Assembly (NCBI RefSeq): GCF_000210295.1
Contig: NC_026743.1
Location: forward strand, 992,001 to 1,056,000
Origin: Trypanosoma brucei gambiense DAL972
Lineage: Eukaryota; Euglenozoa; Kinetoplastea; Trypanosomatida; Trypanosomatidae
Reading direction: 5' to 3'
DNA length: 64,000 nucleotides
Position 1 is the stretch's first letter; the number at the start of each line of letters is the position of its first letter. Shown here piece after piece: positions 50,817-61,503 of this stretch. Made by a program: the position numbers and the translations under genes. The notes beneath the pieces were generated by a model. It was not told the DNA's origin. It did not search any database and was given only the letters and a program-made list of their open reading frames with translations.

Positions 50817-53800
50817 TTAAAATGACGGGGCCCTTGGAAGTGGAGGTGGTAAATCACTGTCTAGTAAAGGAAGCGGCTGTACACAGCGGCGGTCTTCAGT
50901 TTCATGGACGTCACCAGAGTCTTTCTGCTGGGATTCAGAGTACGGCCAGGTGTCACCCTCCTGCACACTGCTTACGTCCTTAAAACGTTGTCTAAGTTCT
51001 TGAACCTCAGCCCGGTACCTCTCCGCAGTTAATTCAGCAGCTTGTAACCTTTTCTGCAATCTCGCCTGTTGCTCCGACATGGCACTTCCTCCCATGGAAG
51101 AATCTAAGAGACGCCTCGACAACTTCTCGGATTGCTCGAGAAGCTGCTTTTCTCTGGATCGGAGCTCCCTTAGTTCACGCACAAGGTCCATATGTTTGGC
51201 TACGCTAACAGTTTTCGACTTCAGGACAGAATTCTCCTGTTGAAGGCGCTCTACTACAACTTTCATATTCTCCACCAAAGTCTCAAGTGCCTCCACGCGA
51301 CCACGCTCTTTATGCGCCCCTCCAACCCTCATATTAATGGAATCTGCCTTGAGGACGTCATCGAGGTGGCGTTCAAGGCGTGACACCTTCAGTTGCAAAG
51401 CCTCCCGCTCAAATCGAAGGTCGAGAATAATACCATTCTTCTCCAGCAGCTCCCGTTCAAGGGAATTTTGATCACTGGGCTTCATACTAGTTAACACGTT
51501 GAGCGCCGGCGCAGTAACGGCTGTTGTCGGTATTACCTGATAACGATTTAGTTCAACTGTCAAGCGTTGATTTTCAGCTATTAGCTCCGCAACACGTTGT
51601 TCTAAACTACGGAACCTCACCTCGTTCTCGACTCTTAGCTCCCTCTGCAGAGACTCAATCACTGCTTCCAGCTTCAACACGGCACGCTTACTGGCACGCA
51701 CGCCCGCTGGAGAGGTGGGCTGAATACAGTCAGGGGTGTTAACTTGTCGTCTGCGCAGTTCCTCGAGCTCCTTCTTATAGAAGTCAATCTGTTGCGCTGC
51801 ATCGTCAAGGCTATCCAGGCGACTCTTTAACATCTCCACTTGACGTTGCAACTCCTCATTCTCCTTAATTTTGGCTTCCATTTGCTGGATGAGCTGTGTG
51901 TTTGATCCTGCTGCTGCCTGTAACAGTGGAGAAACAAGAGCAGAGGGGTTGGAGAAGTGACCTTTTTCCACTCCGGATGGCCGGTGGTGCCTCTTCCCCC
52001 TTTCATCGAGGGATTGGTGAAGAATGGCGGTCTCCCGAACCGCACCGAGTTCCCGAGTCTCGAGTTCCTTCCTGGTGCTGAGCAATTGAGAGCGAAGGGT
52101 TTTATTGATGTCACGTTCACCGCGAAGCTGCTCGCTGACATCTTTTAAGTCACGGGCCTGGCGACTCACTAACGCGCGCAGCGACGATATTTCGTTCAGA
52201 TTGTCTCGCTGTGCTCCCTCAACCTCACTGCGCGCAACGGCTGCCACCTGGGATTGGTCAATGACGTGAGATCCTACAACAGGAGTTGCACTACAATTAG
52301 TGGAGTCGGCTAAGGCTGGATGAAGTAGAGGCTCCCTTGGAGACTTCATAACTTCCAAAGGTCGCCCTTCCAAGTAGCCTCGTTGGCATAACTCCTGACC
52401 CTCACGTCGTTGCTGTTGCACTTTCCACGGCCCCTCGGCAAGAACCTCACCCTCCCCATTCTCCTGAACTGTCTGAAGAACCTGCGTTCCTCTCTCGTGT
52501 GAAGCCTGCATCCTCTTCGGTGACCGCCGTCCCTGCAACGACACCTTAGGGGGTTGTGCAGCTAGTTCCCGCTTCAGTCGCAAAATTTCATGCTCCTTCT
52601 CCTGGAGCTGAAGATGAAGTTCGTACGCCAGTTGCTGAACTTCCTCATGCTTCCTAAGAGTTTCTTCTTCACGACGAACCTTCTCCTCGAGTTCCTTCTG
52701 AATAGACTGTAACCGCAGGTTGACGCTCTTTAGATGCTCACTGGACTCTTGCTGAATGTTTCCCATCCGCTGTGCCAACGCCATCTCATGTTGGTGCTTA
52801 CGGGAAATGCTATCACGTTCCTGCGCTTCGTCAACAAGTCTCTGCTTCAGCAGGTTTGTCGCTATGATGAGTTTTTCATTCTGCTCTTCCATATGGTGGA
52901 TGTCCGCGTTCAATCTTTCGTTCATCGCAACAAGCCTTCGCGCCCTCTCCACGTCGTTCTGTTGCTTTATAATTTCTTCACGCAACGAGTCTAGTTGCTC
53001 TCGCCACTTATCGGTATCCGTCTGCAACCGCCGAGCTTCTCGTCTCTCTTCGTCCAACTTTTCTCGGGCTTCTGCAAGCTGTGTTTCTAGGAATGAGAGT
53101 TGAGCCCGCAGTTCAGTCTCTACCACACCTGACTTCGCTGCTTTTGCTGCTACAACACTTTTGAGAACACCTCCCTGTTCCACTGTAAGATTTCGTGCCT
53201 CGTACAACTGCTGGGCCAGCAAATCCCTTTCAGTGTGCGCCCGCTGCAATTCGTCGGTGAGGGCGAGCTCCCGCTGGCGTAAGTTTGCTATTACAACACT
53301 TTGGTCATCTATGATGTCAACAGCAGGTGTCGCACCTGATGGCGGCACCTGTGGCGTCCGGTGTGAGTGCTGCCTTTCCGCTTCAGTTGGGCATCCAGAT
53401 ACCGAAGGAAAATGCTGCTGTTGCCGTCGGGCATCCGCTACCTGGTCACTGAGTCGCGACTCTAACATTATGTTAGCAGTCCTCGCGTTTCTCAACTCCG
53501 CCCTAAGGCGAAGTACTTCTTTCGTGAGTACAGCGACGTGCTCAGACACCCCACTGGCTGGTTCCCCCGCATCGGGTAGTTGGGCGCCGTATTCGTACTG
53601 CTCAGCTGCACCGTTGATTGCCTCACGGAAACGTTCAACCATGGCGCTGTTTTCCTTGAAAAGTCGCTCATGCAAGCGTTCCATCCGCGTAGACTCTTCC
53701 ACCTGGCACTCCAGGTATTTTCGGCGCTCTGCCTGCAGTTGTCCCTGCAACTGTTCAATGCACATGTCTTTGCTCTTCAGCATATCCTGTAAACACCTAC

Positions 53801-56800
53801 TATGGTGCTCAGCAGCGCGATGTGACACCTCCGCTTGGGCTTCATGTGAACGAATTACACGCCTCTCGCGCTCTTCAGCCCGCTGCCGCTCATCATGCAA
53901 CTGCTGCTGTACGTTCTGTAGCCGCTCGCGGAGTCTGCCGACCTCACCCTTTAGAGCATCATTCTCTGCAGTCACCTTCCGTGCTGCAATACCCTCCTCC
54001 TTCAACTGCTTTTTCAGAAGGTCACATTCATGCACTAGCACCCCTTGCTTTTCCATCACCTGATTGTACTCTCGAGCGGCCATATCAACAGCCTCGTGTT
54101 GATGTCGTTGACCGAAATCGCCCTGCTGGATGACGACAGCGGGGGATTCGGACTTACTGAAAACCGACTCTTTCAACTGTAAAAGATTTCTGAAAGCCTC
54201 CCCATCAGCGGCTGTAAGAGTGGTCCCGTTGAGCTCCAGGCGACTGATCTCCTCGGTTAGCTGCTGCACGTGCGTCTCCGCCCTTTTTAATTTCTGCTGG
54301 AGGAAACTACAATCCTCCCGCAACTCTACTATCTTCACATCTTTATCACGCACAGCGGACAAAGACGCCAGAAGCTTCGCATGAAGCGCATCCACACGCC
54401 CCTCCCCATCCTTAACTTTAAGGAGCTCCAGCTGCTGCTGCAACAGTGCTGCGGTGCCCCTTGCCTCTGCCAGCTGGGCCGCAAGCTCGCTCTGGATTGC
54501 CTGGGACCGTTCATTGTCAGTAATGGCATCCATAAGACGTTTGTGTAGTATTTCCGTACGATGGGGCGATAAGGCACCAGCAAAGCAGCGCTGTTCACTA
54601 CGCACGTAGTCAACTACTGCCACCGTCTGCTCGACGTACTTCCTATATAAACGGAAGGCATTCAGTTTGTAGGTAGTCGCTTCGTTCACAGCAACCCTGA
54701 GATTCGCCTCCATGGCGTGAAGCTGCATCCGAGCCTGTTTGAGCTGAAGAACGGCCAACTCACTCTGACAACGAAGAGCTGAGTGTTGTCGGATAGCAGC
54801 TGAGACAAAGTCACTTAACCTCTGCGAATTCCCTGCATCGCGAACCAGTGAAAGCTCCTGCTTCGTAGCTTCCAACTCAATTTCAAGACGCTTACATTCC
54901 CCCTGCAAATCGAGTGAATAGTGAAGGACACCTAAATTAATGGACTTCAGCCTCGCAACCTCCCTCTCAAGTTGATAGATTTTACTTCCTTCCGACATGA
55001 TTCCCCCTAGTTCTCGGTTATGCCCAATTGCTGCTCCCTCTTGTTGTTGCCTTTGTTCCTTTGCGACGCCGTTCTGCTGGTCTTGCGGGGTGCTGCAGAC
55101 GGCCGGGACACCACTACCACTCGTACCAGTCCCGCTCCCAATTGAGTTATCTATATGTTCATGCAATAAGGCAAGCTCTCGTCGGGCGTCGCCAAGCTGA
55201 GCCTCTATGGTTGACACTTCTCGCTCTTTATCCTCACACCGTTTCATGTAGAGGTTGCACTTCTGCTGCCAAGTTGTGACCTCCGACTCCCAACGTGTAA
55301 CCGACGAGATGGCACCTCCGCCAACAACGGGACCATCCTTAACTTCGTTGGCCTCACTTATGGTATCGCGCAACCTCCGCAGACACTCCAGCTCGACTCG
55401 CTGCTCCTCCAATTTCTCCTCTATTACAATTCTATGTGCCCTTTGATTCTGCACCTCCAGACGCAAAACTTTAAGCTCCTCGATATGTTCCATGTTACGG
55501 TACACTCTCTGCAGGTGAAGAAGGTAAGTACTATCCTCCCTGAAGAGTCTACCACGCAAAATTCCTCCCAACCTTTGCTGCATCTCGTCAATGACGTCAT
55601 TCTCGATACACACACTACTCGAGGACCGGGGGAGAACAAATCCTGTAGAAGTGTTCTCAAGTGCCTCCTTTAGTGATTTAAAGACAGTGTTAACATACTC
55701 ACGCATGGACCGCTCAGACTTCGAGGCCTCCCCGTGCATTTCCATAACACGACGCAGGCGCTGCAGGAGTTTGGTCTCGCGCTGCCTTAACAAGACAATC
55801 TTTTGAAGTAGTTCCCGAGTATTCACAGATTCCATACGCTGTATGGTGCCTTCCACATCCTTCAGAATGTTGGTACGCTCATTCAGTTTCTCTGTCAGTT
55901 CTCTATTCATTTCCTGCAGAGCAGCAACCTGGTTTCGGACGTCTTCCTGCTGAGAACTCGCCTCCGTGCACTTTTGCTTCATTTCCTCGTGTACGGCGTG
56001 CTGCTGGGAAAGTTGGTCCTTCATAACATCAACTGTGCTTTTCAAAGACGTGATGAGTTCGTCCTTCTTACGTAATTGATTCTCGAAGGTCCGTTTGAGG
56101 TAGTTTAGGGAACTGGAGTGGACAGGGGTGCCACAGTTACAACCCTCAGGAAAGGACGGTGGTGAGAAAGCACCCTCTGCGCTCGAAGGAATCCGGGGGG
56201 GGCCTAAGTTGTCTACTGCTCCTTCTTTGGTCTCCAGAATCTGCGGACTGTCTTCCACGGTGTCATCGAAGACCAGACCCTCAAAGAAGGCTGAGCGATA
56301 CTTGTCACGCTCATCTAGAAGCATATCTCTTTCGGCTGTAGTTGCGGCGAGTTGCTCCCGTAGAGTTGTTTGTGTGGCTGCGTTGTCCTTAATAGTGAGC
56401 TCGGACTGCTCTAAAAGCTGGAGGGCACTCTGAAGCTGTTCCCTCAAGCGTAATGTGTCTGCAGCACCTTCGCCATTTTCATCTGCTACCCGATTCGCCG
56501 CAATAATATCGACACGGTCGCGTAAGCGCTGTAGGGCAGACGTTGCCTCTACTGAGGAACTGAAGTCGGTTTTCCCCGAGAGTTCACGCAAAACCTCTTC
56601 CATTCGTTGTTTCACAAAATCATTAAAGTGTTCCATCTCCTTCCGCCTCAATCGAAGCTCCTGAAAGTACTTCTCTTTGTAATTTTCCTCCCCAGCCTCC
56701 TCAACGATTACCCTACCGACCTTCATCTGACCTACAATTTTGTCTAGCTGCTTCAGTTGCTCGGGGTTGAGACCGAGTTCCAGTCGTAGCTTAGTGTCAA

Positions 56801-58436
56801 GCAGCGGCTGAAGGCGAACTCTGTCCATCCAATGCCGTCGTTCGCGTTCTAACCAATCAACTTCCTCCTTAAGTGTGATAACCTCCGCCTTTAGCATCTC
56901 CACTTCACTACAATATAAGGTGGACCTCGGTCGCAGACGCTCGATTTCCTCCTGCGTAACACCAACTCGGATGCACAGTTCCTGTAGCGCGGAAGAAAAC
57001 GTCAGGGAGTCTGTCATCGCATTAAGCCTTTCCCGAAGTTGAGAATTTTCCTCACGAAGAAGCTCCAGAGTTCTGGTTGAAGTTTCAAGCTCACACCTGA
57101 GACGACGAAGTCCCTCATCGCCCCGTTCATAATTTTTGATAAGACGATTGATCCTGACAATTTCTTCCTCACGGGCTTCGGCTCGGAGCTCCATCTGTTG
57201 CAACTCCACTGAAAGACGGTCATTTTCCTGCTGAAGACGTTGAATGTCTGCCACGAGGATCTGCGTATCACGTTCCTCTATGCTTGCCTTCAAACGAAAC
57301 GGCCCTGTCCCGGCAAGGTTAGAAGAGTTTCTAGCTGATGGTGAAGAGCGTTTGGCGGTACCACCACTCTGCATTACCCCAAACCCGAGACTGCTGTTCG
57401 ACATCGGCAAATTTTTCCCCATGTCGTGGCGTTTGTCGTCATCTTCCCTTAGATGGCTTGGAGAGCGCTGCCGTTCTACTACAACCTGTGTTGCCCGACG
57501 GTCAATATCCCGTTGCTTGCGGCTAAGTTCTTCGGTTAGTATCTGGACTCGGTTACGCTCCTCATCCACAACCTCGTGGTGAAGCTTTTGTAACTCTGTC
57601 ATATCCTTCAGAGCTTCCATCTCTCGCTGCTCACAAAGCTCCTCGGCACGGTTACGTAGCTGAATGAGATTATGGTTTTCCAACTGCAATTCACGCACTT
57701 TTTGGCGCAATCGTTTTAGCTCTGATTCATCGTCTTGTAGTCTGTCTACCTCCGAACGACGTGTCTCCCTCAACATTTCCTTTACGCTGTTGTGCTTTTC
57801 TATAACTCGCTTATGTTTGGCCACGAGATGCTTGTACTCCAATTGCAGTTTTGCATTTTCTTGCACAACGCTAGCTTTCTCACCCTCACAAAACTGGGCA
57901 GTGCGCCGAAGTTGCTCGTTCTCATCCTTGAGACGATCTAACTCTCTAGCGTGTTTCTCATATTTTTCTGTGATGTCCCTCACCCCATGCCCCCCACTCA
58001 ATTCGACACCTCGTGGGGAACGCATACCACAGACGCCTGCCTGGTTTTCCCCGTGCCCAAACGCCACTTTAAAGTACTCGTTTTCCTTAAAGAGTTGCGT
58101 CACGCGGTTGCGACAAGCTTCATCAGTGTCACAAACAGTTTGGACCACGTGTTGAAGGAACCCGTTCTCTTGCTGAAAACGATCTTCATTGTCAAGATAA
58201 ACCTTTGCCATAATACGCAATAAACGCATGATAGCAACCGCACACTGTCGATCGGCGAAGTGTTTATCATCCTTGTTCCAATAAACTTTTGAGACTCCCT
58301 CAGCGAACTGCCGTAAGCCCCGTGGGTTTACCACCTTTTCCCATTCATCGATTGGGAGCGACAATATGAATGACCAATCAACCTCAGGGTACGAAGCATA
58401 AGGGCTCTCAGCTGTTAAAGCCGACGAAGAATTCAT
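50817..58436 (-). CDS. CEP290: Giant coiled-coil protein, probable CEP290-like ciliary transition-zone protein
   Basis: The 2,539-residue protein has a short globular start (about 15-100, VDWSFILSLPIDEWEKVV...) and then near-continuous heptad coiled coil. Length matches human CEP290 (2,479). Two blocks look specific. Around 485-560, LCIRVGVTQEEIERLR... LKEEVDWLERERRHWMDRV recalls the CEP290 segment ALRERVGLEPK... LKEIESLEEERLDLKKKI. Near 2380-2410, ALETLVENMKVVVERLQQEN recalls ELEKTIGLMKKVVEKVQREN. The N-terminal DW-x-x-I-x-x-x-x-x-D-E also resembles NWKEIMKVDPDDLP. CEP290 links microtubule doublets to the membrane at the transition zone and gates ciliary entry. Coiled coils produce chance similarity, so the name is probable, not proven. 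The end is Pro-rich (LPPPLPRAP). Confidence 0.7.
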   Translation of the reverse strand: MNSSSALTAESPYASYPEVDWSFILSLPIDEWEKVVNPRGLRQFAEGVSKVYWNKDDKHFADRQCAVAIMRLLRIMAKVYLDNEDRFQQENGFLQHVVQTVCDTDEACRNRVTQLFKENEYFKVAFGHGENQAGVCGMRSPRGVELSGGHGVRDITEKYEKHARELDRLKDENEQLRRTAQFCEGEKASVVQENAKLQLEYKHLVAKHKRVIEKHNSVKEMLRETRRSEVDRLQDDESELKRLRQKVRELQLENHNLIQLRNRAEELCEQREMEALKDMTELQKLHHEVVDEERNRVQILTEELSRKQRDIDRRATQVVVERQRSPSHLREDDDKRHDMGKNLPMSNSSLGFGVMQSGGTAKRSSPSARNSSNLAGTGPFRLKASIEERDTQILVADIQRLQQENDRLSVELQQMELRAEAREEEIVRINRLIKNYERGDEGLRRLRCELETSTRTLELLREENSQLRERLNAMTDSLTFSSALQELCIRVGVTQEEIERLRPRSTLYCSEVEMLKAEVITLKEEVDWLERERRHWMDRVRLQPLLDTKLRLELGLNPEQLKQLDKIVGQMKVGRVIVEEAGEENYKEKYFQELRLRRKEMEHFNDFVKQRMEEVLRELSGKTDFSSSVEATSALQRLRDRVDIIAANRVADENGEGAADTLRLREQLQSALQLLEQSELTIKDNAATQTTLREQLAATTAERDMLLDERDKYRSAFFEGLVFDDTVEDSPQILETKEGAVDNLGPPRIPSSAEGAFSPPSFPEGCNCGTPVHSSSLNYLKRTFENQLRKKDELITSLKSTVDVMKDQLSQQHAVHEEMKQKCTEASSQQEDVRNQVAALQEMNRELTEKLNERTNILKDVEGTIQRMESVNTRELLQKIVLLRQRETKLLQRLRRVMEMHGEASKSERSMREYVNTVFKSLKEALENTSTGFVLPRSSSSVCIENDVIDEMQQRLGGILRGRLFREDSTYLLHLQRVYRNMEHIEELKVLRLEVQNQRAHRIVIEEKLEEQRVELECLRRLRDTISEANEVKDGPVVGGGAISSVTRWESEVTTWQQKCNLYMKRCEDKEREVSTIEAQLGDARRELALLHEHIDNSIGSGTGTSGSGVPAVCSTPQDQQNGVAKEQRQQQEGAAIGHNRELGGIMSEGSKIYQLEREVARLKSINLGVLHYSLDLQGECKRLEIELEATKQELSLVRDAGNSQRLSDFVSAAIRQHSALRCQSELAVLQLKQARMQLHAMEANLRVAVNEATTYKLNAFRLYRKYVEQTVAVVDYVRSEQRCFAGALSPHRTEILHKRLMDAITDNERSQAIQSELAAQLAEARGTAALLQQQLELLKVKDGEGRVDALHAKLLASLSAVRDKDVKIVELREDCSFLQQKLKRAETHVQQLTEEISRLELNGTTLTAADGEAFRNLLQLKESVFSKSESPAVVIQQGDFGQRHQHEAVDMAAREYNQVMEKQGVLVHECDLLKKQLKEEGIAARKVTAENDALKGEVGRLRERLQNVQQQLHDERQRAEERERRVIRSHEAQAEVSHRAAEHHSRCLQDMLKSKDMCIEQLQGQLQAERRKYLECQVEESTRMERLHERLFKENSAMVERFREAINGAAEQYEYGAQLPDAGEPASGVSEHVAVLTKEVLRLRAELRNARTANIMLESRLSDQVADARRQQQHFPSVSGCPTEAERQHSHRTPQVPPSGATPAVDIIDDQSVVIANLRQRELALTDELQRAHTERDLLAQQLYEARNLTVEQGGVLKSVVAAKAAKSGVVETELRAQLSFLETQLAEAREKLDEERREARRLQTDTDKWREQLDSLREEIIKQQNDVERARRLVAMNERLNADIHHMEEQNEKLIIATNLLKQRLVDEAQERDSISRKHQHEMALAQRMGNIQQESSEHLKSVNLRLQSIQKELEEKVRREEETLRKHEEVQQLAYELHLQLQEKEHEILRLKRELAAQPPKVSLQGRRSPKRMQASHERGTQVLQTVQENGEGEVLAEGPWKVQQQRREGQELCQRGYLEGRPLEVMKSPREPLLHPALADSTNCSATPVVGSHVIDQSQVAAVARSEVEGAQRDNLNEISSLRALVSRQARDLKDVSEQLRGERDINKTLRSQLLSTRKELETRELGAVRETAILHQSLDERGKRHHRPSGVEKGHFSNPSALVSPLLQAAAGSNTQLIQQMEAKIKENEELQRQVEMLKSRLDSLDDAAQQIDFYKKELEELRRRQVNTPDCIQPTSPAGVRASKRAVLKLEAVIESLQRELRVENEVRFRSLEQRVAELIAENQRLTVELNRYQVIPTTAVTAPALNVLTSMKPSDQNSLERELLEKNGIILDLRFEREALQLKVSRLERHLDDVLKADSINMRVGGAHKERGRVEALETLVENMKVVVERLQQENSVLKSKTVSVAKHMDLVRELRELRSREKQLLEQSEKLSRRLLDSSMGGSAMSEQQARLQKRLQAAELTAERYRAEVQELRQRFKDVSSVQEGDTWPYSESQQKDSGDVHETEDRRCVQPLPLLDSDLPPPLPRAPSF

Positions 58437-60538
58437 AACTGAAAGGGGGAAAGCCTCCTATGTCCACAGCCCTCGCTCGCAACCAACCACCCGAGATGTA
58501 GGTATATGTTGTCGGGCGTGCAGGTGAATTCTACCCCACCCAACTTTCCAACTCCTATACAAGTCAGATGACGCGATACTGAGTAAGCTGGTCCAGAGAT
58601 GGGAAAGAAGCCACACATATGCAATATGCTAACGCATACAGAAGACAAATGCATTTTTCAAAAAAAAAAAAATGCAATCAGACAATTTATGTGAACAGTC
58701 CTTTTCAGGGAAGCAAAAAAGTGACTAGAATGGAAACGTTATCGAAAAGAAACGAAAAGCCGAAGAGCACTCGGCAAACAAACACCTTCTGTATATGCAT
58801 AATATGCGCAGGGGTAGACCTCACCGACTGAATTCACCCCCTTTACCGATATAATGTCAACTCAGATTCGGCTTCCAACAGGATACGAAACCTCCCTTAA
58901 AGTGTGCTGAAACCTTCATGACAGACGACGACACACACAAAAAAAAAAAAAGACATTCTACTTGTCATAATCAGGAAGCTTTGAAACTCCCCCGTCATAC
59001 AACACCATTCTTCCTTCAATTAAGAACACGGTGCTATTGTTCAACGTAAACGACATCCTCCTATTCTACTTGAACGATACGATGACGCAGATTCCCAACA
59101 CGCGTAGTCCACAAGCGTCAGTCACAGGAACGGCATAGGTTTAATCCAGCAAGTGCATACAAAAACACACTTAGCTTTACCATTTTGTATCTTGCATTGA
59201 ATATAACCCTACAACAAAAGTTTTTCAAAATAGGGGGAAAATGCAAGTGTAAAAAAAATAAGTACAAAGACACGATAAAAGTAGCCTCAAATTTTTAAAA
59301 AAAAATAAACTCATGATCAGACGTGTTGCCATCGACATGCAGATATAGCAATATAGATATTTTTCTTTCCAGCACCTCTTACCACCTTTCTTGACAACGT
59401 TTATATCTTAGTAGCACCTTCAGTCTTTTGAATATAGCGTCACCCATTAAGAATAAACCACAGGAATAGTTCGTGGGAGACCGGCTCTTCACTGACGGTG
59501 GCAGCAAAAATCCTGCTACCCAAACGAGGAAGTAGATCACATATTAGTAAACGCAAGAGGCTCTATTGTTTAAAAACTGTTCCAAGCACAACAAGTTTGT
59601 ACTACAAGTCAGACCTCTTCCCCCTCCCCCCGGAAAAGAAAAAAGAAAAAAGAAAAAGAACAACAGTAAGGGAAAAGAAAGAGGGAAAACTCAAACACAT
59701 TACCCCCTTCACACGAACACGCACACAGAGACACGCAAAAAGGAGTCGCTTTCATCAGCCGGAAGAAGAAAGAAAGGGAACCTTCGTCACCATCCATTCC
59801 ACGGTGATCCGGCATTTCCATTTTTAGAATGTATTACATATGGGTCCCCACCTTCCTGTGGATGGACGAAGCAAGCTAGGTCACCATAGACGTGAGACAA
59901 GGTAAAACACCTGCAGCGCTTGGCGTCAGCATTGAAAATGAAGTTCTGCACGCGATACGCACATTGCCATTACCTCTCCTTCTCTACGTTGCCTCTTTGG
60001 CAAGCTTACCCATGTGTGAATTTCAGCGCAAGCAAAGCCGTGCCACCCATCCGACAGTCTTTCTGGTCCTTTTTTTTTTTTTGCGTTGTTATTTACTTAC
60101 CTCTAACTACCTCGTCTGGTTTACATCAAACAGTGCCGTCCTCCACTCTTTTTTATCTCCACCCTGCAAGTGTTGTTATCACGAACACGTCCTTTTCACT
60201 TCACGCTGTCCTCTTACTCTTGTTTTCTCTCTTTATACAGACCACGTCCTTTTTTTTTCTCTTACAGCCCCGCACAGAAAATGCCTCAGTGAAACCAGCA
60301 AGCAAAAAACAAGACAACCCCGACACCAACTAGCAACTTTCATAGCATCGCCTTTCCCCCTTCTTTCGTCCATAGAATGTTCACTTAGATAATATAAATT
60401 GTAGGAAGTTAATCAGTTTTAGATCGCGCAATCCCCTATAACACCATCTCCTTTCCGTATTTTATCATTCGTCCCCACATGTTGGAGGAGTATCACCCAA
60501 TTCAAGTAATTGAATGCGCCCTCGCTCCGTCATATTTT
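58437..60538. other. 2.1 kb spacer between the phosphatase and CEP290-like genes
   Basis: No supported coding region on either strand. It contains scattered A and T homopolymers and should hold the phosphatase 3' UTR. Confidence 0.5.
58439..58455 (-). promoter_or_regulatory. Predicted trans-splice acceptor of the CEP290-like gene
   Basis: The minus strand reads CTTTCCCCCTTTCAG, then TT and the ATG. Use of this AG would leave a 2-base leader. Confidence 0.4.
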
Positions 60539-61282
60539 TTAGCATTGCAATGACGCTAAGTCCCGATTGACGCGCACGTGCTCACCCGGTTTCCATACAG
60601 ACGTGTCAAGTCTGTAAACGTCAATAAAATCACCCACGTCAGTTTGGATTGGACCATGCTTCAACATGTCACAAGAAGAAATGAATTGCGGAACGGTCAT
60701 GCCGCTGTCGCAAAGTCTCCGAACGAGTTCCTGGAGGGCGTGGATGGTGTTGTCGGCACTTTCCCCTCCTTCATAGTCTTCCACAAGTATCCCATTCTGT
60801 TGATGGCCCCTAATACAATCAGGGGTGTTTTCGATTATCAGAACCATCTCAAGCGGCCTTCCAAGAACAGCTAAATCCTTCTGATAACCAGCACAGCCGG
60901 TAAACCATTTACTGTGTCGGTAGATGCAATGAGAAACAACCCTGTCCTTGTCGATGTTTCGAATAATCGCCTGAGCATATGCACGTAAACCTGCCGTCCA
61001 AACGACGACCTCCACACATTTTTCCTTGCACAACTGGAAGAACTCATCAAGCCCTGGCCTCGCGTAAAGAGGGCCTTCGCGAGCATAAACAAGAGTTTCA
61101 TCCAAGTCCAATGCTAGGGTGAGTTTGCCGTTGTATCTGGGATCTTGATCAGGAAGCACCCATCTGCTGTTCATCTCTTGATTCATCGAGGGCGCACGTT
61201 GCCGAGTCCTTCGCAACGCTGCACATTGGTACTCCTGCTTAAATGAAGCACCACGAATTCTTTGGCGAGGGACAGTAGACAT
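60539..61282 (-). CDS. FCP1/NIF-type (SCP, Dullard, TIM50) phosphatase domain protein
   Basis: The 247-residue protein carries the HAD-phosphatase motif DLDETLV with Asp59 and Asp61. A second motif, VVVWTAGLRAYAQ with Thr96, follows. A third region (KDLAVLGRPLEMVLIIENTPDC... NGILVEDY) is where the family has K-D-L and D-D/D-N; here the last acid pair reads IENTP, as a Glu-Asn. The DxDxT nucleophile is intact, so phosphatase activity is plausible. SCP-type enzymes act on RNA polymerase II or on lipins, while TIM50 is a non-catalytic import receptor. No membrane helix is present when the ATG at 61282 is used, which argues against Dullard or TIM50. The frame to 61396 has no ATG. The predicted acceptor is near 61312. 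Confidence 0.85.
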   Translation of the reverse strand: MSTVPRQRIRGASFKQEYQCAALRRTRQRAPSMNQEMNSRWVLPDQDPRYNGKLTLALDLDETLVYAREGPLYARPGLDEFFQLCKEKCVEVVVWTAGLRAYAQAIIRNIDKDRVVSHCIYRHSKWFTGCAGYQKDLAVLGRPLEMVLIIENTPDCIRGHQQNGILVEDYEGGESADNTIHALQELVRRLCDSGMTVPQFISSCDMLKHGPIQTDVGDFIDVYRLDTSVWKPGEHVRVNRDLASLQC

Positions 61283-61464
61283 AGCCACAGATAACGTAAT
61301 GAAATTGATAATCACTGGCACAGATAAGAAATTCCCAAGGGGAAACAGTACCCTCCTAACCTGCAAACACTGACAAGTGCTCTTTGTGTCGCTCACCTAC
61401 TCTTCAATATCAAGTTAACATCAATAAAATATGTAACATACGAAGCGTCTGGACCGAATTTCAA

Positions 61465-61503
<39 letters not shown>

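Noticed and set aside
53161..54063. 300-residue plus-strand frame inside the CEP290-like gene
   Set aside because: Ser/Arg/Cys-rich shadow of the coiled-coil codons on the other strand.
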